From: Rhodocollybia butyracea
Lineage: Eukaryota > Basidiomycota > Agaricomycetes > Agaricales > Omphalotaceae
NCBI GenBank assembly: GCA_015501585.1
Contig: JADNRY010000005.1
Coordinates: 1-64,000 of the forward strand
Direction: 5' to 3'
DNA: 64,000 nucleotides
Shown here: one piece after another, positions 1 through 10,522 of the stretch
Layout: the number at the start of each line of letters is the position of its first letter
How positions within the stretch are numbered: the first letter of the stretch is position 1
Position numbers and translations under genes: made by a program
Notes under the pieces: generated by a model
Told to the model about the DNA's origin: nothing
The model's input: only the letters and a program-made list of their open reading frames with translations
The model's database searches: none

Positions 1-550
1 TGGGATTATTCGCTGAAACGTCGTCATACCGGTTTTATGTAGTTTACATCAAGGGTCTATGGACCTTCTAGACTCTTGCCTTTTAGAAAATAACTGGAAT
101 TATTGGTGGAAATATTCGCGATGTAGGGAAATACACAAATCAAGGGGAGGGGCCTGGCAGGTGGGGCCCATCTTACCAGGCTCATATCTATTGATGGGTG
201 TGATGACGAGGTGGGCTGATCTCAGTCATCAAAGTGTCCAAAAGAAACGACTGGCTCGAGTCTAGTAAAGTACAGGTGACGTTGCATGCTCCAGCGCCAC
301 TTAATTCTCATCCATTAACCAGGTGTGACAGCACTGAGCAAGATAAGTATTTCTCGTGAGGCTATAATAATGTGTACATATACAGAATCCTAGGATGTGT
401 TTTGTCCTTCAGATATCTACTACGGATTAAGTAGAACATCATGCTTCATCCTGCGAGCAAATATATACTTGTAATACAACCATATAGATACATTGAGCCT
501 CGAAGTCCTTCCTTCATAATTATAATGCATTTGGAACAGCGACAGTCCCT
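1..550. other. Leading stretch without a recognisable gene
   Basis: Open frames here are short and resemble no family I know. The right end lies just downstream of the minus-strand repeat protein and probably holds its 3' untranslated region. No repeat, RNA gene or transposon end is evident. A terminal exon of a gene lying outside the window cannot be excluded. Confidence 0.5.
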
Positions 551-1878
551 TCAAGTGGCTCCGGAAAAACAGCAGCAAAACGCATCTCTGAGGAAGCTGC
601 CCATATCTCGAAATACAGACCAGCAAGACCCAAACCTGACCTTTTTCAAAGACCATACAGAGCCAACTTTGGTAGATCCTGTGAGGCCAGATCCGCGCCT
701 GCGGGGAGGCCTCACAATGTGCATCGAAAGCACCGGCAGATCATGCAAGTTGTCTTCACGGTGTCCTTCATCAGTGTGATGTGATGTGTCATTCGTCCTT
801 GCGATAAAAGTAGGACTCTCTGATGCGATAGTCCTAGCAGTTCGGAAGGAAGCTTGAGCAGATACAGGGTGAAACGAGCTCCGAGAAGAACCCGCAGCGG
901 TGGCGGTGCGTGTAAGAGGTGGATACAAACCAGAAGTCGAACTCGCAGCGGTGGCGGTACGTGCAAGAGGCGGATACAAACCAGAAGCTGAACTCGCAGC
1001 AGTGGCGGTACGTGCAAGAGGTGAATACAAACCAGAATTAGAACTCGCAGCGGTGGCGCTTCGTACGAGAGGTGGATACAAGCCAGAGTTCGAGCTCGCA
1101 GAGGTGGCGGTACGTGCAAGCGGTGGATACAGGCAACTCGAACTCTCTGCACCTTTAATAAGGTTAGCCTTAGTGCAAGTCAATCAGCATTGTAAAAGAC
1201 CGGAAGTGCCAAGTAAAGCCTACCTGGCGAGGGACAGTGAGAAAATCGTGATTATCAACGCTAGAGTCTCCAACGTGAAAGATTTTTGGATTCTCCGTTG
1301 CAGAGTTTATCGGAGGAGTAGGTGGCCGGTAAGTCTAAGATTAAAGTCAATCACTGCAACGAAGAATAGGGTGTTGCGATTGGAACCTGAGGTAGACGAC
1401 GTTTAGTGCCATTTGGACTGGTGGGGATGGAAGGAGATTTTTCAAAAACCTCGACATGAGTGGAAGACATCTGGGAGATGTTCATTAGCCACATTGGTGC
1501 AGGAGCTTTTCAACTTACCAACTGAAATGAATGATGCCTCGAGAAAACTATAGCGTCGTCAGATGGAACCGGTACCACCTGCACAACATCGATTTCCTTC
1601 TCCTGCGTCACGGCTGCTTGTAAGACATTTTGCCAGTCGCCAGGAAGCTGGGAGTGGCATGCATGAGTCAAAAACGACCGATTGCACCAAAGACGACATA
1701 CTGGTGGTAGTTCACTTTCGTGATACTCAGGTCGCACCTTTGGAAGATCAGGAGTGGCGGCCATGGGCGAAGTGGGTGGCGAAGGGATATACTCGGGCAC
1801 CGGCTTCCTATAACTCTTGTCGCGACGAATCAGAGGAGGGAAGGGAATGGTTGGGGTAGTTGAAGAAGCAGGATCCAT
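551..1878 (-). CDS. Ser/Pro-rich protein with 17-residue tandem repeats (five exons, unknown function)
   Basis: The gene is assembled from five exons: 1878-1702, 1647-1519, 1470-1387, 1334-1224 and 1168-551. All introns are GT-AG and 48-55 bases long, and the frame stays open to give about 372 residues. The N-terminal part is rich in Ser/Thr-Pro (for example SPPTSP and RPPTPP). The last exon carries five degenerate copies of a 17-residue unit of the type SGLYPPLARTATAASSN. It ends near a Cys triplet (FCCCF) that could be a lipidation or membrane-contact site. I do not recognise a family. Disordered Ser/Pro-rich proteins of this kind are often cell-wall, signalling or scaffold proteins, but nothing here fixes a role. 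The ATG at 1878 is the first in frame. Splicing is inferred from site consensus and frame only. Confidence 0.6.
894..1148 (-). repeat. 51-bp tandem repeat, about five copies, inside a coding exon
   Basis: On the plus strand the unit runs from 'cagcggtggcggta' to 'gaactcg' and recurs every 51 bases. The period is a multiple of three, so length changes would keep the frame. On the minus strand each unit encodes 17 residues with a conserved LYPPL core. Copies differ by several substitutions each, so the array is not freshly amplified. Confidence 0.85.
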
Positions 1879-2565
1879 GGATTCAATGAAAGTGAGTGTT
1901 GGTGAAAAGAGTGGCGAATCGCTTCAAGCTGATATACGATGAAAGTGAGAATAATGTGGGCAGGTCATAGATGGGCCCGTTTTATGAGGTCTCGCACTGG
2001 TCAAAGCACAAAGAAGGACAAACGATCTGACCCTACACGGAGTCTATAAGAGCTTGTGTGACAAACAACGAGGCGATCACAGTCTTAAAGAGGACAATTC
2101 GGGGTAACGTTACCTCGGTACTGCTTTTCGGAAAACCTAGAGGGAGCCACGAAGAAAGGTGGGAGGTGTGCTTCAAACAGGCATGTGGGAAACTCACGAC
2201 ATGAGTCGCCGGTGATGAAGAAGCGCTTATTCTGCGTTTCACCCCACGGAGTGACTCGAGAAACGCAAGCGAGCGGTCCTCAATGCGTGGCTCTCCCTCA
2301 TTGCAAAGGTTAGGCTTACACTGATCTGGTACAATTTTACGGCATGGCCTTGACCGGTTTTTTCGTGGAACAAGCCGTATGCCATATTGCATGACTCGAG
2401 AAGGACAGAATTGATATAGTCACTAATTGAGAACGTGTTCGGAAAAGGAAAAGGAGTCAAAGCGTCGACTCACGCTGTTCACACGAACAATCCTTCTCCT
2501 TTGTATACGAGTGATGACGCTGACGATGCTTAATTTAGAACACATTGCTTTTTGCCTTAATTTCT
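1879..2565. other. Gap between the repeat protein and the TspO gene
   Basis: This 0.69 kb holds the upstream region of the minus-strand repeat protein and the downstream region of the minus-strand TspO-like gene. A 119-codon minus frame at 2033-2392 has no family signature and no sensible splice partners, so I treat it as chance. I see no repeat or RNA gene. Confidence 0.5.
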
Positions 2566-3353
2566 TTAATCTTCTTTCGTACGACCTCTGTTCAAACACC
2601 AGATTGCCCCTCCGAGGTAATTGGCAAAGCAAAGCCACAGACAATACGGAATCAGAAAATAAGTCGACTGAGAGTTGGTAGGGCCATCGAAAAGTTTCTG
2701 TAAAAAGACATTAGAGAAGAAAAATGAAACCCGTGGTACACTCACTGTCGCGTAAAAGGTTGTGGCAGCCATCATAATGCTGTCGATGAGAGCGAGACCG
2801 AGCTATACGCACCTTTAGCGATCACTCTCATTTATTCGCACAAGCAAAACAAACCATCTTGTATTAAGAACAGCGAGGACCAAGCCAAGTTCATGCCGAG
2901 TTGAGCGTAATACAGCGTAATACCAAGAGTGAGTGCCGAGCTAATGTATGTTAACAAGTGTTTACGACGCGACATTGTACCTATACCGGCTCGACGAGGA
3001 GACAAATACGTCTAGCGATTTCACAGCAAGATGAGACGCGTATCCCATTGCTAAAAAAAACCAGGTTAGCGTTGACTGAGAAATCTGGCAATTCAGACAT
3101 ACACAGATATAGCAGCGGCCAGACGATTGGGAAAACTTGTCTTGGAGGACGGCCAGGTGGGAAACGGAGATTCTATTTAGTATTGAAAACACATTTCTGT
3201 GAAAATGTTTGACTGTACTTAGTACCATGGCCCGCGAACGACCTTAGCTGTAGGAGGACCGCTGATCATACCGAGGACAAGAGGAAGTCCTAAAGCAGTG
3301 ACGGGATTTCTCAAGACGGAGAGAAAAACGCTGGAAATGTGGAAAGAAGACAT
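2566..3353 (-). CDS. TspO/MBR-family membrane protein (translocator protein-like), two splice junctions damaged
   Basis: The exons spell a five-helix TspO/MBR protein (tryptophan-rich sensory/translocator family, binding porphyrin or sterol in mitochondrial or ER membranes). From the N-terminus: a hydrophobic segment, then GPWY, then FPPGRPPRQVFPIVWPLLYLS, MGYASHLAVK, LYYAQLGMNLAWS, LGLALIDS and C-terminal FDGPTNSQSTYFLIPYC. These match the family's Trp/Pro-rich pattern. Introns after LLYLS, after SRY and before KLFDG are canonical. Two junctions are not. After GPWY the donor reads TAAGTA, as if the G of GTAAGT were lost. Before LGLALIDS no GT donor is in phase unless one extra G at the donor is ignored. 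The gene is therefore either carrying two single-base errors in the assembly or decaying. The ATG at 3353 starts MSSFHISS. Confidence 0.72.
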
Positions 3354-3444
3354 ACAAGAACTGATACAATAAGCGGGCGTCAAAACAACGAAAACAATCA
3401 AAATACGTCACTAAACCGGATCTACATACTTCTGCTCTTCAACC
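3354..3444. promoter_or_regulatory. 91-bp divergent promoter between TspO-like gene and MCC alpha
   Basis: The two start codons face away from each other with only 91 bases between them, so both 5' leaders and core promoters must fit or overlap here. No TATA box is evident. Confidence 0.6.
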
Positions 3445-6400
3445 ATGATCCCCACAAAGAACTCGTTATCTCATAGCTTTACCAGGATCAGTACCCCATT
3501 ATCCCAACCTACTCTTCATGGTCTTCGAAATTTACCCCGGAATGGGGATACGGTCACAGTAGTTAGAAATAGGAACACTGTTGTAGCGACTCAGCGACAA
3601 TGGCCTCAAGTTCGCGCCAGAAAAGTTTGGCAGCGCTCATTCGCATCTGCTGCAGGTGCATCTAGTATGTGTGCTCTGTCTGGAGTAAAATGGAGTGCTG
3701 ACTCTTCTAGCAAAGGCATATTATCAGGTGTTCGTAAACCGCATTTCGACAAGATTCTAGTCGCAAATAGGTACCAAATTGTCTTTATTCGGACAATAGT
3801 AATGTGCTCATATATGAGACAGAGGGGAAATTGCTTGCCGTGTAATTCGAACCGCAAAGAAACTTGGAATACGATGCGTGGCCGTGTTTAGTGAGGCGGA
3901 TCATGATGCTCTTCATGTTAAGATGGTAAGGTTGTTTTGTATTGAAGCCTCAGAATATTAACAACATGTAGGCCGATGAGGCATACTGTATCGGCCCTGC
4001 CCCTTCTTCGGAAAGCTATGTGCGTTCAGCAACATGATATCCCAAACCATACCTTACTGTGTCACGGTAGCTTCGCATGGATAAGATTATTGAAATTTGT
4101 CAGAGAAGTGGAGCACAGGTACACCTTCATATCTTGATTTCATGGCTGAGTGCTCTAACTTGCATCGTAGGCCGTGCATCCAGGGTGAGCCGGAAGACAA
4201 TCGTCATGAGACCTGTTTATTGACTGGTTATAGCTACGGCTTCTTGAGTGAAAACGCCAAATTCGCCGAAAGACTGGCAGAAGAAGGCATCGTTTTCATT
4301 GGACCACCCGCAAGTGCCATTGTCAGTATGGGCTCCAAGAGGTTTGTTTCCAGACCACATATTCCTCAGTTTGTGCTGAACTCTTTCAAAGTGAATCTAA
4401 GAATATCATGTCGTGTAGGCTAGTTTATCGAGCGCGCTCTAGATTCTAACTCCTTATTGATCAGCGGCTGGTGTACCGTGCGTGCCAGGATACCATGGAG
4501 AAAACCAAGACCCCGAATTTTTGTTTGAGCAGGCGAAGTTAATTGGCATGCATCCTTCGATCTTCATCACGATTCACGCTCATCTGTATTCTCCCAGGTT
4601 TCCCAGTTCTAATCAAAGCTATCCACGGAGGGGGTGGCAAAGGAATGCGAACCGTGACCGATCCTACCGCCGAAGCGTTCTACGAAGCTCTCACCTCCGC
4701 GAAACGTGAATCTTTAAAGTCCTTTGGAAATGACACCGTGCTGGTAGAACGATACATTCAACGTCCTCGACGTGAGTCTTTTATCGTTCCTCTTCATTCT
4801 CGTGATGCCCTTTTGCTATGGTCCGTGCATCTAAGAGGCGACTAGACACCGCCGCTTCACTATGCAGATAATTTTACCTAGCCTTCTGACATTCTTCTTA
4901 TTTTTGAGACTTTTAACTGACTACTTCCACTGATCAGATGTTGAAGTCCAAGTATTTGCCGATATAATGGGCGGCGCGATCAGCTTATGGGAGCGGGATT
5001 GCTCGGTTCAAAGACGAAACCAAAAGATCATTGAAGAGGTCTTTTGATTATTCCGTTGTTTCTGTCGATTCACTGAGAGCCGCCATTTACAGGCGCCAGC
5101 ACCGGGACTATCCACCGAACTTCGCGAAAGCCTCAGTGCTAAAGCTGTTGCAGCCGCAAGAGCTGTAAATTATGTAGGCGCGGGCACCGTCGAATTTATC
5201 TTCGACAACGATTCTCAAGACTTTTACTTTATGGAGATGTATGTTGTTTTTGCCCTGGGTGTTTTTTTGCCTGAACTTTTGTAGGAACACACGGCTACAA
5301 GTAGAACATCCAGTCACCGAGATGGTAACAGGGCTAGACCTTGTAGAATGGCAGCTGGAAGTAATTCACTCCATTATCCCCCACCCGCTGAATTAGCTAA
5401 GTATTTTTCTCGAAGGTTGCAGCTGGAAATCCACTACCATTAGATCAGTCCTCTGTACCGCTCGTCGGACATGCTTTTGAAGCACGAATTTACGCGGAAA
5501 ATCCTTCTAACAATTTTCTACCAGACTCTGGGCGTTTGCTATATCTCTCTACGCCGGTACCAACGTTGACGCTCCCGGAGCCCTATAGGCCATCATCCAC
5601 GATGAGTTTATCCAATGCTGAATCACTTGCTCCTTCCCTCGTATCATACGAATCTGTGCTCCCTTCGGTTCGCTTGGAGCAGGGATTCACACAGGGAGCG
5701 CAGATTGGGGTGTTCTATGACCCGATGATTGCGAAACTTGTAGTTCATGGAAAGGACCGTACTGAGGCCTTACGGATGTTGCGAAAGGCATTGGATGAGT
5801 ATCATGTAGTTGGTGTATCAACCAATGTTGAATTCTTGCGCGCCTTAGCTGGCAATCAAGCATTCATTGATGCAGAGGTGGAGACGGGGTTCATTCCGGT
5901 AACTACTGTTGAGAGTTGTACAAAGACTTGGCTCACGGCTAGCTTCTAGAAACACTTTGATGAACTCTTCCCTCCAATTACCGAGCTGGCTCCTCAAATT
6001 TTAGCACAGGCAGCGCTGTTTATTGCCCTCCGTGACCTTCCACAAGAGCAAATATCTCCTTGGACTTCGCTAGTATCTCGGAGGTTTGGTGGGGATGTTT
6101 ATGAACGTGTTATCTTCTTTCGTGACGATGCTTCAGCTGCCGAAGCTGAACCCATATCCGTCCGGGTCAAATCGTTGGCAGGGAGCTTATTCGACGTTGA
6201 AGTTACGAGTTCCTCTGGTGCTCCAACCCAGTTCCACAGCATATCGGCAAAACTCGTATCCCCAACTTCGCTTTCAATAACTTTAGACGAAAAAATGTCC
6301 ACAGTCACCATCGTATCTCAACCCCCTCCGCCTTCCCTCCCAGCTTCGCTCTCTCATAACACAATGGAGCGGCTGCACATTTTCAGTGGAGAGCGCAAGA

Positions 6401-6708
6401 CAACGCTCGTTATCCCAGCACCCAAGTGGTTGTTGATGCAGGGTGGTGATATCTTAAGTGCTGCTGCCGGGACTGGAGCCCTAAAGGCTCCCATGCCTAG
6501 TCTAGTTGTTGAAGTGAGAGTGAAGGTGGGTGATAGGGTGGAAAAGGGACAGAATGTGGTCGTGTTAGAGAGTATGAAGACGGAGACAGTGTTGAGGGCC
6601 GATATTTCTGGTATAGTGAAGGCGATTGGATGTAAGAACGGGGAGATGGTTGAGGAGGGCAGGGAACTTGTAAATATCGAAGCGGATAAGGAGGAGACAA
6701 ACGCTTGA
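3445..6708 (+). CDS. mccA: 3-methylcrotonyl-CoA carboxylase alpha (biotin-containing) subunit, mitochondrial
   Basis: This enzyme carries out the ATP- and biotin-dependent carboxylation step of leucine breakdown in the mitochondrial matrix, together with a beta subunit encoded elsewhere. The N-terminus is long and rich in Arg/Ser (import signal). It is followed by the biotin-carboxylase domain: [32 protein letters not shown] (split by an intron inside HPG/YGF), the ATP-grasp loop [25 protein letters not shown] and biotin-carboxylase C-terminal [24 protein letters not shown]. The last exon holds the biotinyl domain, with ESMKTE in place of the commoner AMKM; Lys accepts biotin. About ten short introns interrupt the first two thirds. 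The intron at about 5899-5949 restores the frame before KHFDELFPP. No carboxyltransferase domain follows, which excludes pyruvate or acetyl-CoA carboxylase. A propionyl-CoA carboxylase alpha is possible but less likely in a fungus. Confidence 0.93.
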
Positions 6709-7070
6709 ATTTCGGGGTCATGCGCACTTGCAAGCATAATATAATTCACTGCTGTATTATGGTAATCAAGCGCCTATCACGATCAGCACTTTCCCGGAAA
6801 CTGCGGACAGGGCCTGTCCTGTACTATATGTTCCTGTACTATAGTGTACTATCCTGTGCACGTATCAATTCCCAAGCATGTACAGCTTCTTACATTCACT
6901 ACAGCTTTACTCCCCATGATTGGCGCGTTGTAAGTGTTGAAATACAGCTTCCAGTGACTACAAACACAATCCATTCTCTCTCTTCGCCACCTTCTGTTCT
7001 TAGTCCTTCAACACTGTGATACGATCCAAGTCAAACAGACGATAATTGATCATTAATAGCAACACTTACC
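6709..7070. other. Intergenic region: MCC alpha 3' end and kinase promoter
   Basis: The stretch is AT-richer than the genes around it. Short direct repeats of the type 'cctgtacta' occur near 6818-6855. No gene is evident. Confidence 0.5.
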
Positions 7071-9096
7071 ATGTTTCCAAATTATCAAAGGCAGCTCATA
7101 GTCTCCCTTGGTAAATCCACCGCTGAAGTCATCGCCAACTTCGCGCCTGTACCAGGATTGGGCATTGCTGCTGGTATGCTTTGTACGATTATGGAATTGA
7201 CGGAGAATGTTGTCACGAATCGGTGGGTTATGATCGAATGTCTCCCCGAACCTCTCTTACTGTAAATCTCTTCTCAAAGACGGGAAGCACGCCAACTGAG
7301 AGACCGATGTCATACCCTGTTACAGGCAGTGAAAGAGAGTAGCGAAATTGGGAACCAGAATTTGACGCATGCGTTTCAAATGATTGAAGAGTAAGTAGGT
7401 CACGACCGTGTAGGTGATCCTCCTACTTACCCATTGTTAACCTAGGACTTTTCGAAAGATCCAGGTCAAAATGGACGAATGGGTCAAGTTGGACCGAGTC
7501 AATTCGTTTCTGCGACAAAATCAGATCAGAGACGATATCAAAAAGTGCCATGAAGGCATTACCGATTGCTTGACCAATTTCCAGGTGTGTAGCTCGGAAA
7601 GTCAAATATTATTCACCTCTCTCACTGACCTGTAGCTGATATCTCATATGGAAATCCATGCGTGGCAAGAAGAATTTACAATCAATGCTTCTATGGACCA
7701 CCAAGAGGTGGTTGCCCAGTTGTCCGATATCCAAGAGTCCCAAGGGTTGATCCAGGATAAAGTCGATAATAATACTGCGACGCTGTTACAGATGATGGTT
7801 CTACTCCAGACGGTAAACCAATTCCACCTCAAACAAGCCCAAGTCCACATTACTCACAATTCCTTCTCTTTCTTCTTCCCTCTTTAGACGCTCTCTGAGC
7901 AAACTCAAGCAGCCTCTATAACCCACAACGGCCTCACTGCAAACCTATACTCACTCCAACAACACACCAAATCGCTCCTCCCCAACCTCAACTTGCAATC
8001 TGGTGAAGTAGTCCGGGTCGGGAATTTCCCCGTCAGCGGCACGGCCGCTATGGATATATACGAAGGATTGTACTTGAATCGCGAAAAAGTGGCGATAAAG
8101 GTAGTGAGAGCAGTCAATTCCAACGAGGGAAGTAAGAGGAGGTTCATGAGGGAAGTGAAGGTGTGGAATGATTTGTGGAAAAAGGATGGGGGCCGACATG
8201 TGTTGCCGTTCTATGGGTTTTGTCAAACAGATGGGCCATTTCCGTGAGTGGGCATTTGGAAAGGTGGGCCATTCTGACGCATGTTTCCTTTCGTAGGTAC
8301 ATGGTGAGCCCGTGGCAGCCTCACGGGACGGCGTTGCAGTATGTGAAAAAATTCGACTTGGGGGTTGATTATCGGAAGATGGTGAGTCTGGCCATAATCT
8401 AGTCCAGCCTTATTCATGTCCAACGTCCCCGTTCTTGTTAGATTAAGCACATAGCCTTAGGCGTTCAGGTCTTACATGAAATGAAAGTTGTGCATGGAGA
8501 TATCAAAGCGGTGAGTATAAATCTCTTTATCTTGTATTCAAAGTATCTAACTCGGATGCTCAGAGCAACATCATGATTAACCCCCAATTCGAACCTCTCC
8601 TGGCTGACTTTGGGTTATCTCAGGTACGAGAGATCAGACCATAGTAGTTGAAGTACCTGTGCCAAAGCGCTTCTTGCAGATCGTCGAAGACATCACTGGT
8701 ATCCCGTTCACCCAAAGTCGAGGTGTATCCGACTCTTATCGCTGGTTCGCGCCAGAAGTATGCAAAGGCCAGGGTGTACTTTCTGCGAGCTCGGATATCT
8801 ATGCACTGGGAATGACTATCCTTGAGGTCAATTGTCAGATGTTGATCTTATTGCTTTACCTAACCAAGTTTGGTTTCATACAGATTTTCACCCATCAACA
8901 GCCCTACCAAAACATCAAGCATACGACGGAGGTAGTAATCCGTCGAGAAAAGGGCGAATTACCTGAACGCCCGAGAGAGCCACGGGTGATGCAACGAGGA
9001 CTTGATGATAAGCTGTGGGCATTACTAGAGGATTGCTGGAGAACCTTGCCTGTGGATAGGCCGAAGATTGAAGAAATCATTGAGAGGATGAACTAG
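7071..9096 (+). CDS. Protein kinase with N-terminal helical bundle (MLKL-like layout)
   Basis: Multi-exon gene (about nine introns of roughly 50 bases). The first roughly 150 residues are predicted helical. They start with the pattern STAEVIANFAPVPGLGIAAG, then VVTNRREARQLRDRCHTLL, typical of the four-helix N-terminal domain that in Agaricomycetes precedes kinases or NLR modules and resembles the N-terminal domain of animal MLKL. A helical linker follows (AQLSDIQESQ...). Then comes a full kinase domain: VAIKVV (ATP-anchoring Lys), VVHGDIKASN (catalytic loop with Asp), LADFGLSQ (DFG metal motif), RWFAPEV (APE) and SSDIYALGMTI. All key residues are present, so it should be an active TKL-type Ser/Thr kinase rather than a pseudokinase. 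Fungal relatives of this layout have been proposed as cell-death or self/non-self effectors; a role here is inference. The start is the first ATG of an exon that splices in frame. Confidence 0.85.
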
Positions 9097-9537
9097 GAAT
9101 AGGTTGGGCACAGAGAAGACTAGATACCCCCCCTTGAATATGCTAGTGTTTGATGTCTACATAATACACTGTTCAAGTTCATAGTAATCGCTTCGTACGC
9201 AATAATCTTGATGTGGCCAGCAAGAGAGAAAAATGATCTTAAATTTGTAGTCTTGCGACGAAAAACCATGATAATATGCGCGAGCAAGACTGCATTGAAG
9301 CGCTACCAGTCGTACGTCTTCCCCAGCCATCATGTCCACCAATAGGTTGAACTCTTTCGTGAAATTCTTCCAGCTGAATACTGTATGGGTGTTGTATATC
9401 AGAAAAGCTACGACGAACTACTAGTGAAGAGCATATTCAACGAATTCAACGTTGAGGCTCGGGTCCGTGACTGTTCCTCGACCGTCATAGGGCAAGGAGT
9501 GTGGTAAACCTACATCCTACTACTGGTACAGAAAATA
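9097..9537. other. Convergent 3' region between kinase and RG-rich protein
   Basis: Both neighbours end here. A 61-codon minus frame at 9157-9342 has no partner exons and no family match. The region is best read as 3' untranslated sequence. Confidence 0.55.
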
Positions 9538-10372
9538 TCAACTCAGCAGATCATCCAGGAAATCCTCCATCTGTTCCATTTGAGTCTTTGGCTTTGTATT
9601 CTCTGGTAAAGGAAGAGCTGGTGCATCCACGTACGAAGATTCTATGGCTTTGTCCAGTAAATTTGAAGAGTATGATACCACAAGTCCTACCTTGTTTTCT
9701 ATCTCGAGCACTAGTCACAGTCGGCTTACTGTTTCTCAGCTTATCTGATTTTGCTCTGAAGCGATTTTTAAGATCTGGAACAACGTCAGTGTTCTACCAA
9801 GATATGAACGGCCAGTTTTATTACCTCTTGTTGCTTCAGCGGAAGCCTTTTCACGCATGAGGTCTTCTAGCGTATCGTCCCATTCCATCTGCTGCTTTTT
9901 ACCTTTAAGATTCGTGTTTTTGAATGACAAGTTATCTAGTGTATGGTCCACATCGTCTTCGTTGTCAGGCGGAGAGAGCGCTGAAGGTCCCAAGTCATCT
10001 GTCAATTTCTGTTTTTCGAGGAAAACAGCCAGATCAACTTCAGGTTCAACGACGGGTTCACCTAACGTCACGTTCAGTATGGACCACACGTCGCGATAAT
10101 GCGTCTTTACCGTCCGAATCGATTTCTGGCTCTGGCTCCGCATACCGATCTACATTGGATCCTAAGTTTCTTCGCGAATATTTCGCTTGGCGTGCAGCAG
10201 CCTCTTCCTCGTCTTCATCTTCTGCTTCGTCTTCTAAACCCAATCGCTTTGTGAATTCAGCTGGTCGCCCCAAACCCCGTCCTCTTCCTCTAGCGCGTAG
10301 ATACTTTCCTAATCCTCCTCTTGATTTCCCTCGGCCTCGACCTCGCGAAGACGATTCGGCTGCATCTGACAT
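9538..10372 (-). CDS. Small conserved fungal protein with RG-rich N-terminus (unknown role)
   Basis: Four exons splice cleanly on the minus strand to about 230 residues. The N-terminus is strongly basic and RG/GR-rich (SSRGRGRGKSRGGLGKYLRA), as in RNA-binding or nucleolar proteins. An acidic stretch (EDEAEDEDEEE) and a helical segment (EWDDTLEDLMREKASAEATR, then DLKNRFRAKSDKL) follow, and the C-terminus is FLDDLLS. Introns lie after IDSDG, after SAEATRD and after RDRKQE. An RG box plus acidic tract points to RNA-linked work, such as ribosome assembly, but I do not recognise the family and assign no function. It is divergent from HIS4 with 150 bases between start codons. Confidence 0.75.
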
Positions 10373-10522
10373 CGCTGTTTGTGCCAGAACCTTAGAACCT
10401 TGGGTGGCGTCAGGTGGTTGTCAGGTGGCGTCGTGGTAATCTAATCCGTGTGAAAATCCGGCTTGGCAGGACGCGAAATGTTTTGATTATTGATAACGAA
10501 TTTTTTGGACCGGAAAGTAGTA
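10373..10522. promoter_or_regulatory. 150-bp divergent promoter between RG-rich gene and HIS4
   Basis: Bounded by two start codons pointing outward. It contains a direct repeat, 'gtggcgtcaggtggttgtcaggtggcgtcgtgg', near 10404-10436. I could not identify a Gcn4-type TGACTC site with confidence. Confidence 0.5.

Noticed and set aside
441..779. Plus-strand frame of 112 codons
   Set aside because: Antisense to the last exon of the minus-strand repeat protein; composition mirrors that gene.
1335..1354. 20-nt intron between two exons of the repeat protein
   Set aside because: Too short to splice; a 52-nt intron (1335-1386) with a good branch site also keeps the frame and is preferred.
900..1406. 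Plus-strand frame of 168 codons containing a repeat
   Set aside because: Its repeat is the complement of the 51-bp coding array; the minus strand splices to a longer coherent protein.
2033..2392. Minus frame of 119 codons
   Set aside because: No family pattern, no start context and no splice partners; lies in an intergenic gap.
9157..9342. Minus frame of 61 codons
   Set aside because: Lies in the convergent 3' region of two genes and has no protein-like features.
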